From: Persebacter sp965221835
Lineage (GTDB): Bacteria > Pseudomonadota > Gammaproteobacteria > Tethybacterales > Persebacteraceae
Assembly (NCBI GenBank): GCA_965221835.1
Contig: OZ244916.1
Location: 1,612,001-1,676,000, forward strand
Length of the DNA stretch: 64,000 nt
Reading direction: 5' to 3'
Positions within the stretch are counted from its first letter, which is position 1, and every line of letters starts with the position of its first letter. The translations under genes and the position numbers were made by a program. Below are positions 16,240-24,129 of this stretch, piece after piece. The notes beneath the pieces were generated by a model. The model had not been told where the DNA came from and ran no database searches. It saw nothing but the letters and a program-made list of their open reading frames with translations.

Positions 16240-17292
16240 TTGGAAAATTTGCTGAATTACGACCGCGCCGCATTGGCGGGATTTTTTGAGCGGCGCGGCG
16301 AAAAACCTTATCGCGCTTCGCAAGTTTTTCGGCGACTTCATCGCGGCGAATCGCCGCCCGCTGCGTTTGCCGATTTGCCCCGTCCGTTGCGCGAACGATT
16401 GACGGCGGAAACAGAATGCCCGCCGATGCCGGTTGCATCGGATACCGACTCCGCAGACGGCGTGCGCAAATGGCTGTTTGACATCGGCGACGGGCGTATA
16501 GAAACGGTGCTGATTCCCGAAAAAACGCGCAATACTTTATGCATTTCCTCGCAGGCGGGTTGCGCGCTGGCGTGCGGTTTTTGTCTGACCGGCAAACAAG
16601 GATTTTCGCGCAACTTGTCCGCCGCCGAAGTTATCGGGCAGTTGCGACAAGTGCGGGCGGCGGATGCGCGCCGAATCACAAATGTGGTGATGATGGGAAT
16701 GGGCGAACCGTTGTTGAATTTGGACGCAGTATTAACCGCGCTTTCGGTATTTACCGACCCGCACGGTTATGCGCTGGCACCGCGCCGCGTGACGGTGTCT
16801 ACCGCCGGAATTGTGCCGGCGATGGCGCGATTGACGGCGGCGGCGAATGTGTCGCTGGCGGTGTCTTTGCATGCGCCGACCGATGAGTTGCGCGATGTGC
16901 TGATGCCGATTAACCGCAAATATCCGCTGTCCGATTTGCTGGCAGCGTGTCGCCGTCATTTACATTCCCGCCCGCGGGCGTTTATTACTTTTGAATATGT
17001 GATGTTGCGCGGCATAAACGATTCGCCGATGCGCGCGAAAACATTGGTGCGCCTTTTGCACGGCATTCGTTGCAAAGTTAATCTAATTCCGTTTAACATT
17101 TTTGCGGGGGCGCCGTATTTGCCTTCTTCCGCCGATACCGTTTTTTCGTTTCGCGATACGCTAATCAAATCGGGCGTTACAACTACGATTCGCAAAACCC
17201 GCGGCGATGATATTTTGGCGGCGTGCGGGCAACTTGCGGGCGAAGTACGCGCGCGAACAATGGGACTCGGCGCGCAGACGGCGGAGGCGTGA
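16240..17292 (+). CDS. rlmN: 23S rRNA/tRNA adenine-C2 methyltransferase (RlmN)
   Basis: A radical-SAM enzyme that methylates A2503 of 23S rRNA and A37 of some tRNAs. The CxxxCxxC iron-sulphur motif is in SQAGCALACGFCLTG (around residues 103-117); VVMMGMGEPLLNLD and SLHAPTDELRDVLMPINRKY are family blocks; and the C-terminal TTIRKTRGDDILAACGQLAGE contains the methyl-carrying Cys. Length 350 is normal. The start is a TTG at 16240 with GGGGGA upstream, 3 bases after ndk, so it belongs to the ndk operon. Its TGA overlaps the ispG GTG. Confidence 0.95.
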   Translation: MENLLNYDRAALAGFFERRGEKPYRASQVFRRLHRGESPPAAFADLPRPLRERLTAETECPPMPVASDTDSADGVRKWLFDIGDGRIETVLIPEKTRNTLCISSQAGCALACGFCLTGKQGFSRNLSAAEVIGQLRQVRAADARRITNVVMMGMGEPLLNLDAVLTALSVFTDPHGYALAPRRVTVSTAGIVPAMARLTAAANVSLAVSLHAPTDELRDVLMPINRKYPLSDLLAACRRHLHSRPRAFITFEYVMLRGINDSPMRAKTLVRLLHGIRCKVNLIPFNIFAGAPYLPSSADTVFSFRDTLIKSGVTTTIRKTRGDDILAACGQLAGEVRARTMGLGAQTAEA

Positions 17293-18536
17293 ATTCGCCG
17301 TACCGGCGGCGGCGTAAATCGGTCGCGGTACAAATTGGCAATGTCCGCATCGGCGGCGATTCGCCGATTGCGGTGCAAGCGATGACCGATACCGATACGG
17401 CAGATGCGGCGGCAACGGCGGCACAATGCGCAACATTGGCGCAGGCAGGGGCGGAAATGGTGCGCATTACCGTCAATACTTCGGCGGCGGCACGCAAAGT
17501 TCCCGAAATTCGCGCCCGTCTAAACGATGAAGGAATCGCCGCACCGCTTATCGGCGATTTTCATTACAACGGACATAAACTGCTTGCCGAAAACGCCGCA
17601 TGTGCCGATGCGCTGGCAAAATTCCGAATCAATCCCGGCAATGTCGGTCGTGGCGAAAAACGCGACCCGCAATTCGCCGCAATCATCCGCATCGCAAACG
17701 AACGCGAAAAACCCGTGCGAATCGGAGTCAATTGGGGCAGTTTGGATCAAGAATTATTGGTGCGTTTTATGGACGAAAATGCGCGACAAAAAACGCCGCT
17801 GCCGTCCGAAAAAGTTTTGCAAAATGCGTTGGTAGAATCTGCATTATCATCCGCACGGGCGGCGGAAAGTTTGGGAATGCCGCCCGCCCGAATTGTCATT
17901 TCATGCAAAACGAGTCGCATGCCCGATTTGCTGGCGGTTTATCGGCGGCTGGCGGCGGAATGCGATTATCCGCTGCATCTCGGTCTCACCGAAGCGGGAA
18001 TGGGAATTCGTGGGGCGGCGGCAACATCGGCGGCGTTGTCGGTTTTGCTGGCAGAAGGAATCGGCGATACGATTCGTGCATCGCTGACTCCGCCGCCGGG
18101 CGGGGAACGAAAAGACGAAGTGCGATTGTGTGCGGATTTGCTGCAGGCGATGGGATTGCGGGCATTTTCGCCGCAAGTATCGGCGTGTCCGGGATGCGGA
18201 CGGACAAGCGGCGAGGCATTTCGTGAATTGGCGGCGGCAATAGAATCGCACATTGCGGCGAGTTTGCCGGAATGGAAAAAACAATATCCGGGCGTGGAAA
18301 ACTTATCGGTGGCGGTGATGGGATGCATCGTCAACGGACCGGGCGAATCGCGTCATGCGGATGTCGGCATTTCGTTGCCGGGCGGCGGCGAAAATCCGGT
18401 CGCACCGGTATTTGTGGCGGGCGAAAAAGTCGCCGCTTTGACGGGCGATTCTATTGCCGCCGATTTTATTGAGATTTTGGAAAATCACATCGCCGCCCGA
18501 TTCGGCAACTCGCCCGCCGATTATGCCATTAAATAA
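17289..18536 (+). CDS. ispG: 4-hydroxy-3-methylbut-2-enyl diphosphate synthase (IspG/GcpE)
   Basis: Makes HMBPP from MEcPP in the non-mevalonate isoprenoid pathway, using a [4Fe-4S] cluster. The N-terminal TIM-barrel half has VQIGNVRIGGDSPIAVQAMT, NPGNVGRGEKRD and RIGVNWGSLDQELL. The C-terminal half has the cluster Cys residues in SACPGCGRTSGEAF and VMGCIVNGPGESRHADVGI. I chose the GTG at 17289, which overlaps the rlmN stop (GTGA) and gives 415 residues; the longer frame starting at 17223 lies in rlmN. GGAGG sits only one base before that GTG, so the exact start is uncertain by a few codons. Confidence 0.95.
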   Translation: MNSPYRRRRKSVAVQIGNVRIGGDSPIAVQAMTDTDTADAAATAAQCATLAQAGAEMVRITVNTSAAARKVPEIRARLNDEGIAAPLIGDFHYNGHKLLAENAACADALAKFRINPGNVGRGEKRDPQFAAIIRIANEREKPVRIGVNWGSLDQELLVRFMDENARQKTPLPSEKVLQNALVESALSSARAAESLGMPPARIVISCKTSRMPDLLAVYRRLAAECDYPLHLGLTEAGMGIRGAAATSAALSVLLAEGIGDTIRASLTPPPGGERKDEVRLCADLLQAMGLRAFSPQVSACPGCGRTSGEAFRELAAAIESHIAASLPEWKKQYPGVENLSVAVMGCIVNGPGESRHADVGISLPGGGENPVAPVFVAGEKVAALTGDSIAADFIEILENHIAARFGNSPADYAIK

Positions 18537-18546
18537 CCTTTGCGGT

Positions 18547-18728
18547 GCATTTCGTAGATATACCGTTGCATTTCGTAGATATACGAAAACATTTCGTAGA
18601 TATACGAAAACATTTCGTAGATATACCGTTGCATTTCGTAGATATACCGTTGCATTTCGTAGATATACCGTTGCATTTCGTAGATATACCGTTGCATTTC
18701 GTAGATATACCGTTGCATTTCGTAGATA
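18547..18728. repeat. Tandem array of 21-bp repeats (family CATTTCGTAGA), locus 1
   Basis: Eight full 21-bp units start at 18547, 18568, 18589, 18610, 18631, 18652, 18673 and 18694, plus a partial ninth at 18715. The core is CATTTCGTAGATATAC; the variable end is CCGTTG in most units and CGAAAA in units 2 and 3. Units are directly adjacent, with no unique spacers, so it is not a CRISPR. It lies just after ispG. The 21-bp period keeps all frames open on both strands, giving false reading frames. Confidence 0.95.
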
Positions 18729-18791
18729 ACCAAAATGCCGCAAACACACGGAAATTCATCAATTTACGCATTTCCGCCCGCATTCCCGCAC

Positions 18792-18828
18792 AAAAAAGGC
18801 GAGGATTCGGAATCCCGCCCGTTTTTTG
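18792..18828. terminator. Bidirectional terminator between the ispG side and the 104-residue gene
   Basis: A stem GGCG-A-GGATT (18798-18807) with AATCC-CGCC (18811-18819) is flanked by AAAAAA on the left and TTTTTT on the right. It ends exactly at the stop codon of the minus-strand gene and can terminate transcription from both sides. Confidence 0.75.
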
Positions 18829-19143
18829 TTATTCTGCCTTTTTCCGCAACGCCTTTATCACTTTCCGTGCAAGTTGATGAGGACTTTTTGTCTTACCCTC
18901 ACTTTCCCCTTCGGCGTAATGCTTGATAATTTTCAGTTTGTATTGATCGATGATTTCACAGAGAATTGCCGTGTTATTTTCCACGGGAACGCCTTTCGCA
19001 TCGCGAACATATCCGCCCTGATTTTTTCCATCTCTGGTTAAGACAACATCGTACCTCCCGCCTTGAATGTCGCCGAATTTCGCAATCTCAACGGATTCAG
19101 AATCATATTCGTCTTTCTCTGCCGCAGTTGTTCTGTGTTTCAT
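18829..19143 (-). CDS. Hypothetical protein, 104 residues
   Basis: I do not recognise this protein. It is soluble and charged, with no signal peptide or membrane segment. A central part (GGRYDVVLTRDGKNQGGYVR, then GVPVENNTAILCEIIDQYKL) looks like a small beta-rich domain, and the C-terminus (HQLARKVIKALRKKAE) is a basic helix. The start is well supported by AAGGAGAAC, 4-7 bases before the ATG, nearly the same sequence as before the lipoprotein gene at 39814. It shares a strand with the secreted protein gene 12 bases upstream and probably forms an operon with it. The locus also holds a 21-bp repeat array, which suggests an accessory island. Confidence 0.7.
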   Translation of the reverse strand: MKHRTTAAEKDEYDSESVEIAKFGDIQGGRYDVVLTRDGKNQGGYVRDAKGVPVENNTAILCEIIDQYKLKIIKHYAEGESEGKTKSPHQLARKVIKALRKKAE

Positions 19144-19155
19144 TTTGTTCTCCTT

Positions 19156-19620
19156 TTATAAGCAAAGTGTTTTCCAAGCATTTCCAAAGTCATCAGATAC
19201 TTCCTCTTCCAAAAAAGTTAATCTTACATCTCCGCCAGAAACAAATCGTTGGAAGCCGGAATAAGCCCCGAAAGAATTTTTAGAATTAACTTCGCCGCAA
19301 GATACCGGAATTCCTTTTGTTCCTCTAATGAAATACACATTCCGAAATTTCGCAGAATCTCCATCTTTAAGTTTGGATTTAACCGCATCCATTCCTTTAT
19401 CCATCCACGCAATTTTTTTGGAATCAAGCGTTTTCTTATAAAACTCTTTCCCGCCTTTTAACACTTTTTTTACAGGTTTTTTCACATCAGGCACTTTCAC
19501 CCCAGATTGTTTGAGACAAAAATCTACGGAATTTTTAACAGGATCGCAACCGGCGACTGCAACGGGCGAAACCGCAAACAAAACCGCAAACAGCGAAATA
19601 ATAAATGTTCGTTTTTTCAT
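19156..19620 (-). CDS. Hypothetical secreted protein
   Basis: A 154-residue unknown protein with a clear signal peptide: KKRTFIISLFAVLFAVSPVAVA, cleavage likely before GCDPVK. The mature part has a Lys-rich helical stretch (VKKPVKKVLKGGKEFYKKT) and a compact C-terminal part with RNVYFIRGTKGIPVSCGEVN and SGGDVRLTFLEEEVSDDFG; three or four Cys could form disulphides. Of the two adjacent ATGs I chose 19620, which is 8 bases after AAGGA; the one at 19626 is too close. Its promoter region is nearly identical to that of the unrelated lipoprotein gene at 39814. aroC is divergent on the other side. Confidence 0.75.
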   Translation of the reverse strand: MKKRTFIISLFAVLFAVSPVAVAGCDPVKNSVDFCLKQSGVKVPDVKKPVKKVLKGGKEFYKKTLDSKKIAWMDKGMDAVKSKLKDGDSAKFRNVYFIRGTKGIPVSCGEVNSKNSFGAYSGFQRFVSGGDVRLTFLEEEVSDDFGNAWKTLCL

Positions 19621-19626
19621 TTTCAT

Positions 19627-19730
19627 TTTCCTTTTTATGGATATTAAAAGCGGAATGTTCCGCAACGGAAAGATTATACGAAAAAACGGCGGAAAATACA
19701 AACTGAAAGGCGGGCGGCGGCGGCGAAAGT
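19627..19730 (-). promoter_or_regulatory. Promoter module, copy 1
   Basis: Read on the minus strand, this region matches 39706-39804 (plus strand) almost base for base over ~95 bases, including CCGCCGTTTTTT, GTATAATC, GTTGCGGA and CCGCTTTTAATATC. The -10 box TATAAT is at 19678-19673. It sits between the secreted-protein gene and divergent aroC. Confidence 0.75.
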
Positions 19731-19734
19731 GCTG

Positions 19735-19740
19735 TATAAT
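19735..19740 (+). promoter_or_regulatory. -10 box of aroC, 6 bases before the start codon
   Basis: TATAAT at 19735-19740 is followed by CCCGCT and then the aroC ATG. There is no room for a ribosome-binding site, so a leaderless transcript is predicted. Confidence 0.6.
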
Positions 19741-19746
19741 CCCGCT

Positions 19747-20811
19747 ATGGCGGGGAATACATTTGGAAAGTTGTTTAGTGTTTCTACTTTCGGCGAAAGT
19801 CATGGGGCGGCGTTGGGGTGCGTTATAGACGGCTGTCCGCCCCGTATCGCCCTCGCCGAAAGCGACATTCAAAAAGAGTTGGACCGCCGCCGACCGGGCA
19901 CATCAAAACATGTGACTCAGCGGCGTGAAAAAGATCGCGCCGAAATTTTATCGGGCGTTTTTGAAGGCAAAACAACCGGTGCGCCCATCGGCATTCTCGT
20001 CCGCAATACCGATGCAAAATCGCGCGATTATGAAAATTTGCGTGAAGTTTTCCGTCCCGGACACGCCGATTTTACTTACTGGAAAAAATACGGCATTCGC
20101 GATCATCGTGGCGGCGGACGTTCTTCGGCACGAGAAACCGCCATGCGAGTTGCAGCCGGTGCGGTTGCACGAAAAGTTTTGGCGCAATGGAAAGTTATAG
20201 TTCGCGGACGATTGGCGCAAATGGGCGGAATAGATGTGCCGTTTAAATCATGGAAAGCCGTTGCCGAAAATCCGTTTTTTGTTGCCGACAACGCCGCCGT
20301 TCCGCAGTTGGAAGACAAAATTAAAACATTGCGGCGGCAAGGCGATTCGTGCGGTGCGATTGTGGAAGTTTCCGCCCGCAATGTGCCGCCGGGATGGGGC
20401 GAACCGGTTTTTGACCGATTGGACGCCGATATTGCCGCCGCCCTGATGGGAATTAACGCCGTGAAAGGCGTGGAAATCGGTGCCGGATTCGCCGCCGCTT
20501 CGCAAACCGGTTCCACACACGGCGACGAAATGACCGCCGGCGGATTCGCCGCTAACAATGCCGGGGGGATTTTGGGCGGTATTTCCAGCGGACAAGAAAT
20601 TGTCGCCCGTTTGGCGATTAAACCCGCCGCAAGCATTCGCATTCCACGGCGGACGGTATCTGTTGCCGGAAAAGAAACCGCCGTTATTACGACCGGACGG
20701 CATGATCCGTGTGTGGGAATCCGTGCCGTGCCGGTTGCAGAAGCGATGTTGGCACTCGTTCTCGCCGATCACGCCCTGCGCGATCGCGGACAATGCGGCG
20801 GACGAAAATAA
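19747..20811 (+). CDS. aroC: Chorismate synthase
   Basis: The last step of the shikimate pathway, converting EPSP to chorismate with reduced FMN. The start MAGNTFGKLFSVSTFGESHG carries the FGESHG signature. RRPGTSKHVTQRREKDRAEI, the FRPGHADFTYWKKYGIRDHR-type block and GGRSSARETAMRVAAGA are the other family signatures, and NAGGILGGISSGQEI lies in the C-terminal part. The 354-residue length is normal. The ATG at 19747 is the natural start because the upstream in-frame start would lie before the -10 box. It is transcribed alone, divergent from the secreted-protein gene. The 284 bases that follow carry only a promoter for the next gene (TGTTATAAT, box 21005-21010). Confidence 0.96.
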   Translation: MAGNTFGKLFSVSTFGESHGAALGCVIDGCPPRIALAESDIQKELDRRRPGTSKHVTQRREKDRAEILSGVFEGKTTGAPIGILVRNTDAKSRDYENLREVFRPGHADFTYWKKYGIRDHRGGGRSSARETAMRVAAGAVARKVLAQWKVIVRGRLAQMGGIDVPFKSWKAVAENPFFVADNAAVPQLEDKIKTLRRQGDSCGAIVEVSARNVPPGWGEPVFDRLDADIAAALMGINAVKGVEIGAGFAAASQTGSTHGDEMTAGGFAANNAGGILGGISSGQEIVARLAIKPAASIRIPRRTVSVAGKETAVITTGRHDPCVGIRAVPVAEAMLALVLADHALRDRGQCGGRK

Positions 20812-21095
20812 AACGGCGGCGGCGGACGGGCGGGAATTTCCGGCGAAATCCGAAAAACTTTCCGCCGTTTATCGTGTAAATCTGCGGCGGAGTTTTATCC
20901 GCATCGCTCTCCAGAAACGAAACTTGCGGATTTTATCCGCCGGGTAAATCGCTTCTTCGGGCGGCGTTTTTATTTAATATCGGTGCGGCGTTTGCGAAAA
21001 ATGTTATAATGCATAATACGATTCGCCGCCGGATTTTTGCGGATTAGTTTTACGAGTTTACGCGGAATTTTTTGCCGCCGAAAGGAAAAATTAAA

Positions 21096-21701
21096 ATGAA
21101 ATTATTGATGACTCCGACAAGCCCTTATGCCCGCAAGGCGCGAATTATTGCGCTGGAAAAAAGGATTGAATGCGAAATGTGTCCGGTGGCGGTGTGGGAA
21201 GATGACCCGCAAGTGCTTGCCGTCAATCCGATGCGCAAAGTGCCTGTTCTGATTTTGGACAGCGGCGAGGCGGTGATGGATTCGCGTGTGATTTGCGAAT
21301 ATTTGGATTATTTGTCGGGTGCGCCGCATTTTTTGCCCGCCGATTCCGCCGCCCGTTTTGCCGCCAAAACGCGCGAAGCGTTGGTGGAAGGGGCGACCGA
21401 TTCGGCGTTGACTTTGATTATGGCGGGAAAATCCGCCCCGCAAATGACGCCTGACCCGGCGTGGCGAAAATGGCTTCTCGGCAAGGCGGAACGCACTTTG
21501 GATATGCTGGAAAAAGATGTGGCGATGCGGGATGTGGTGGATGTCAGCGATGTGGCGTGTTTTTGTTTTTTGGATTTTTGGCTTTTCCGAATGCCGCAAA
21601 CCGGTTGGGGCGATTGGCGTGATTCTCGTCCGCAGTTGGCGGAATGGTTTTCGCAAATCGGGCGGCGGACGCATTTTATGGAGACCGACCCGCGCACTTG
21701 A
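21096..21701 (+). CDS. Glutathione S-transferase family protein
   Basis: A 201-residue cytosolic GST-fold protein. The N-terminal thioredoxin-like domain begins KLLMTPTSPYARKARIIALE, with SPYARK in the position of the usual Ser/Cys-Pro-[YF] active site. NPMRKVPVLILDSGEAVMDS gives the cis-Pro and the Asp-Ser that bind glutathione. An all-helical C-terminal domain follows (CFCFLDFWLFRMPQTGW, WRDSRPQLAEWFSQIGRR). The ATG at 21096 has AAAGGA 9 bases upstream and a TGTTATAAT promoter ~85 bases upstream. The substrate is unknown; the sequence is nearest to the small bacterial YfcF/YibF-like group. It precedes yccA, which has its own promoter. Confidence 0.85.
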   Translation: MKLLMTPTSPYARKARIIALEKRIECEMCPVAVWEDDPQVLAVNPMRKVPVLILDSGEAVMDSRVICEYLDYLSGAPHFLPADSAARFAAKTREALVEGATDSALTLIMAGKSAPQMTPDPAWRKWLLGKAERTLDMLEKDVAMRDVVDVSDVACFCFLDFWLFRMPQTGWGDWRDSRPQLAEWFSQIGRRTHFMETDPRT

Positions 21702-21745
21702 TTTTTTCCGCCGTTGCGGTTATAATCAAAAGTAATGATATTACC

Positions 21746-21772
21746 GTTCTATAAGTTCTATAAGTTCTATAA
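21746..21772. repeat. Three tandem copies of a 9-mer in the yccA leader
   Basis: GTTCTATAA occurs three times in a row (21746, 21755, 21764), directly before the AGGAG ribosome-binding site of yccA and 20 bases after its -10 box (TATAAT, 21721-21726). Copy number could vary by slippage. Confidence 0.85.
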
Positions 21773-21784
21773 GGAGACCCGATA

Positions 21785-22480
21785 ATGATGTATTCTTCCG
21801 CTTCCGCCGCCGCACCGGTTTTACCGGCGGCACAAACTAACCGCGTTCTTCGCAACGCTTATTTATTGTTGGGCATAACTTTGTTGCCGACAATTCTCGG
21901 CGCACTTCTCGGCGCACTTTTTCCGATGATGCAGTATCTCGGCTTGCTGTCCATAGTTGTATTTTTGGGTGCGATGTTCGGATTGCAGACGATGGTGATT
22001 CGCAACCGTCATAGCGTGGCGGGTATCGGCTGGTTGCTGGTGTTTACTTTTGTGATGGGTTATTTTGTCGGTCCGCTGGTCGGCTATGCACTCGGCAGTT
22101 TGCGCAACGGGTTGGAAATTGTCGCAACCGCTATCGGCGGCACGGCGGCGATTTTCTTCATTCTCGCCGGTTATGCAACAACGACAAAGCGCAATCTCGC
22201 TTCGCCGTCTGTTTTCAAAATGGCGTTCATCGGAATGTGGATGGCGTTTGTGCTGGGATTGCTGACATTTGTTTTTAACATTCCCGGATTGTCGCTGGCG
22301 ATTTCGTCCGTGTTTATCGTTATTGCGTCCGCGTTTATTTTATACACCATAAACAATGTCGTGCGAGGCGGCGAAAGCAACTACATTATGGTGACAATGA
22401 CATTGTACATTATGCTCTTGAATTTATTCCAGAGTTTGATGCATCTTTTGATGGCGTTCACGGGCAGCAGCCGCGAATAA
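21785..22480 (+). CDS. yccA: Bax inhibitor-1/YccA family membrane protein
   Basis: An inner-membrane protein of seven predicted helices, of the family that in E. coli (YccA) is a substrate and inhibitor of the FtsH protease. Residues 1-20 are cytoplasmic; helices follow from AYLLLGITLLPTILGALLGA onward, with GFLFNIPGLSLAISSVFIVI-type helices and a final amphipathic LLNLFQSLMHLLMAF. The 231-residue size fits YccA. AAGGAG lies 8 bases before the first of two adjacent ATGs. It is probably transcribed from the TATAAT at 21721 with a leader that contains a triplicated 9-mer. Confidence 0.9.
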   Translation: MMYSSASAAAPVLPAAQTNRVLRNAYLLLGITLLPTILGALLGALFPMMQYLGLLSIVVFLGAMFGLQTMVIRNRHSVAGIGWLLVFTFVMGYFVGPLVGYALGSLRNGLEIVATAIGGTAAIFFILAGYATTTKRNLASPSVFKMAFIGMWMAFVLGLLTFVFNIPGLSLAISSVFIVIASAFILYTINNVVRGGESNYIMVTMTLYIMLLNLFQSLMHLLMAFTGSSRE

Positions 22481-22517
22481 ATTTTTTCGCGGATTTTAAC
22501 GCATTTCGTTCGCGGGC

Positions 22518-22523
22518 GATAAT
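22518..22523 (+). promoter_or_regulatory. -10-like box of the CinA-like gene, 6 bases before the start codon
   Basis: GATAAT is followed by CCGCAA and the ATG at 22530. The spacing equals that of hisG and aroC and there is no ribosome-binding site, so a leaderless mRNA is possible. The box is one base off consensus. Confidence 0.45.
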
Positions 22524-22529
22524 CCGCAA

Positions 22530-23276
22530 ATGACGCGCATCGGTTTTTTAATTATCGGCGACGAAATTTTGTCGGGGCGGACGGCGGAAAAAAATCTGCC
22601 CGCGCTCGCCGCTATTCTCGCACCGAAAGGATTGGCGGTGAATGAGGCGCAAATTGTGGCGGATGCACCGGAAACGATTGCGGCGGCGTTGCGACAAATG
22701 CGGGCGGCGAACGATTATGTTTTTACCGGCGGCGGAATCGGTCCGACTCACGACGATATGACGGCGGACGGAGTGGCGTTGGCGTTTGGTGCGGCGGTGG
22801 AAGAAAACGAAGATGCGGCGGCGGTATTGGCGGCGTTTTATCGGCGGCGCGGTTTGGAATTTACCGCCGCCCGCCGCCGAATGGCGCGCGCCCCGGCGGG
22901 TGCGACAATTCTAAAAAGCGAATATGACGGCGCGCCGGGTTTTGTAATGGAAAATGTTTTCATTTGCGCCGGAGTGCCGGCGATTTTTCGTTTGATGGCG
23001 GCGGCGGCGTGTGCGGCGTTGCCCGATTATCCGCGCCGTTATTTTCGCACTTTGCGGGCGGAATGTCCCGAAAGCGAATTCGCCGCCGCGTTGGCGGATG
23101 TGCAGCGGCGGTATTCGCAACTGAAAATCGGCAGTTATCCGCGCGAAGAAAACGGCGATTATGTTTGCCGTCTGGTTTTTCACGGCGAAGACAAAGCGGC
23201 GGCGGCGGCGGCAATTCGCGAGATGGAAGATTTTTTTGCCGCCAACAATTTTATTTGCGCCGAAATGGAAGAATAA
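22530..23276 (+). CDS. CinA N-terminal (molybdopterin-binding-like) domain protein
   Basis: A 248-residue protein of the MoCF-biosynthesis/CinA-N family. It begins RIGFLIIGDEILSGRTAEKN and contains YVFTGGGIGPTHDDMTADGV, both hallmarks of the domain, and APGFVMENVFICAGVPAIF. The C-terminal nicotinamide-mononucleotide deamidase domain of full-length CinA (~400 residues) is absent, as in stand-alone members such as the eukaryotic FAD-synthase-related group. COG1058 proteins of this size have been linked to pyrophosphatase activity on ADP-ribose-like substrates, which is known for the family and not shown here. It is followed by tRNA-Asn. Confidence 0.87.
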   Translation: MTRIGFLIIGDEILSGRTAEKNLPALAAILAPKGLAVNEAQIVADAPETIAAALRQMRAANDYVFTGGGIGPTHDDMTADGVALAFGAAVEENEDAAAVLAAFYRRRGLEFTAARRRMARAPAGATILKSEYDGAPGFVMENVFICAGVPAIFRLMAAAACAALPDYPRRYFRTLRAECPESEFAAALADVQRRYSQLKIGSYPREENGDYVCRLVFHGEDKAAAAAAIREMEDFFAANNFICAEMEE

Positions 23277-23318
23277 ACGGCGTTGCGCCGCCGAAAATTT
23301 TGTTATAATTGCACCAAA

Positions 23319-23391
23319 TCCTCGGTAGCTCAGTTGGTAGAGCAAGCGGCTGTTAACCGCTGGGTCGTAGGTTCGAGTCCTACCCGGGGAG
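23319..23391 (+). tRNA. tRNA-Asn(GTT)
   Basis: Acceptor TCCTCGG pairs with CCGGGGA, D-arm AGCTCAGTTGGTAGAGCA, anticodon arm AGCGG-CTGTTAA-CCGCT with anticodon GTT, and T-arm GTAGGTTCGAGTCCTAC. The discriminator is G; the following CCG means CCA is not encoded. A TGTTATAAT promoter box (23304-23309) places transcription start about 3 bases before the mature end. The last 12 bases overlap the rlmB stop on the other strand. Confidence 0.95.
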
Positions 23392-24129
23392 CCGATTGCG
23401 GGCGGCGGCAATTGCCAGACAGGCGGCGGCGGCGGTCGCGACATTTAGACATCCCGCCTCTCCCTCTGCGGTCGGCAGGCGGACAAGCATATCGCAACTT
23501 TCGGCGGTCAATCTTCTTAAGCCGCCGCTTTCGTCTCCAAAAATCCAGCATGCATTCAGCGGCGCATCGGCGGCGGGAGTTTCCGATTTTTCGCTTGCGC
23601 CGACAATGATTTTTCCCGCCGCGCGCAATTCGGACAAGGCGCGATGCAGATTTGCCGCCCGATATAGCGGGACAAACGCCGCCGCCCCCGCTGCTGTTTT
23701 CGCCGCCGCCGCCGTCAATGCCGCCGTGCGTCGGCGCGGCGTAATGATTCCGGCGGCGGAAAATGCCCGCGCAACTCGCATCACCGCGCCCAGATTTCGC
23801 GTATCGGTAACGCCGTCCAACGCAATCAGCGGCGCATCGGCGGCGCAAAAATCTTCCCAAATCGCTTCCGGCGGCGAAACGGCGGCGGCGATTCCCCGAT
23901 GCGCGGTGTCGCCCGTGAGTGCGGCGATTTCCGCCGCTGATGTAATTTTAACTTCGGCATTTTCGGGCGCGGTAAAAACATGCCCGGCTTTGCGGTCTAT
24001 CCATATTTGCCGGACGCGTCCGGTATTTAATGCGGCGAATACGGCGCGCCGTCCGCAAACAAAAAACTCGGCGGTATCGCGCGAAGTGTCGGCGGTACGG
24101 CGCCGCCGTTTATGCGGTCGCGCCGTCAA
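23380..24129 (-). CDS. rlmB: TrmH-family rRNA 2'-O-methyltransferase (RlmB-like)
   Basis: A SPOUT-family methyltransferase; RlmB methylates Gm2251 of 23S rRNA. An N-terminal substrate-binding part (FFVCGRRAVFAALNTGRVRQ) precedes the SPOUT domain with ALDGVTDTRNLGAVMRVARA (motif 1), WIFGDESGGLRRLTAESCD (motif 2) and LNVATAAAACLAIAA (motif 3). It overlaps the end of rnr, the usual rnr-rlmB order. No ATG is available near the N-terminus; the best start is a TTG at 24129, 20 bases inside rnr. Its stop codon TAG lies inside the opposite-strand tRNA-Asn gene, so its last four residues are encoded by antisense of tRNA. Confidence 0.88.
   Translation of the reverse strand: MTARPHKRRRRTADTSRDTAEFFVCGRRAVFAALNTGRVRQIWIDRKAGHVFTAPENAEVKITSAAEIAALTGDTAHRGIAAAVSPPEAIWEDFCAADAPLIALDGVTDTRNLGAVMRVARAFSAAGIITPRRRTAALTAAAAKTAAGAAAFVPLYRAANLHRALSELRAAGKIIVGASEKSETPAADAPLNACWIFGDESGGLRRLTAESCDMLVRLPTAEGEAGCLNVATAAAACLAIAAARNRLPG

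Noticed and set aside
18547..18728. CRISPR array
   Set aside because: Units are 21 bp and directly adjacent, with no unique spacers between repeats, and no cas genes are in the window. The same applies to 41219-41420.
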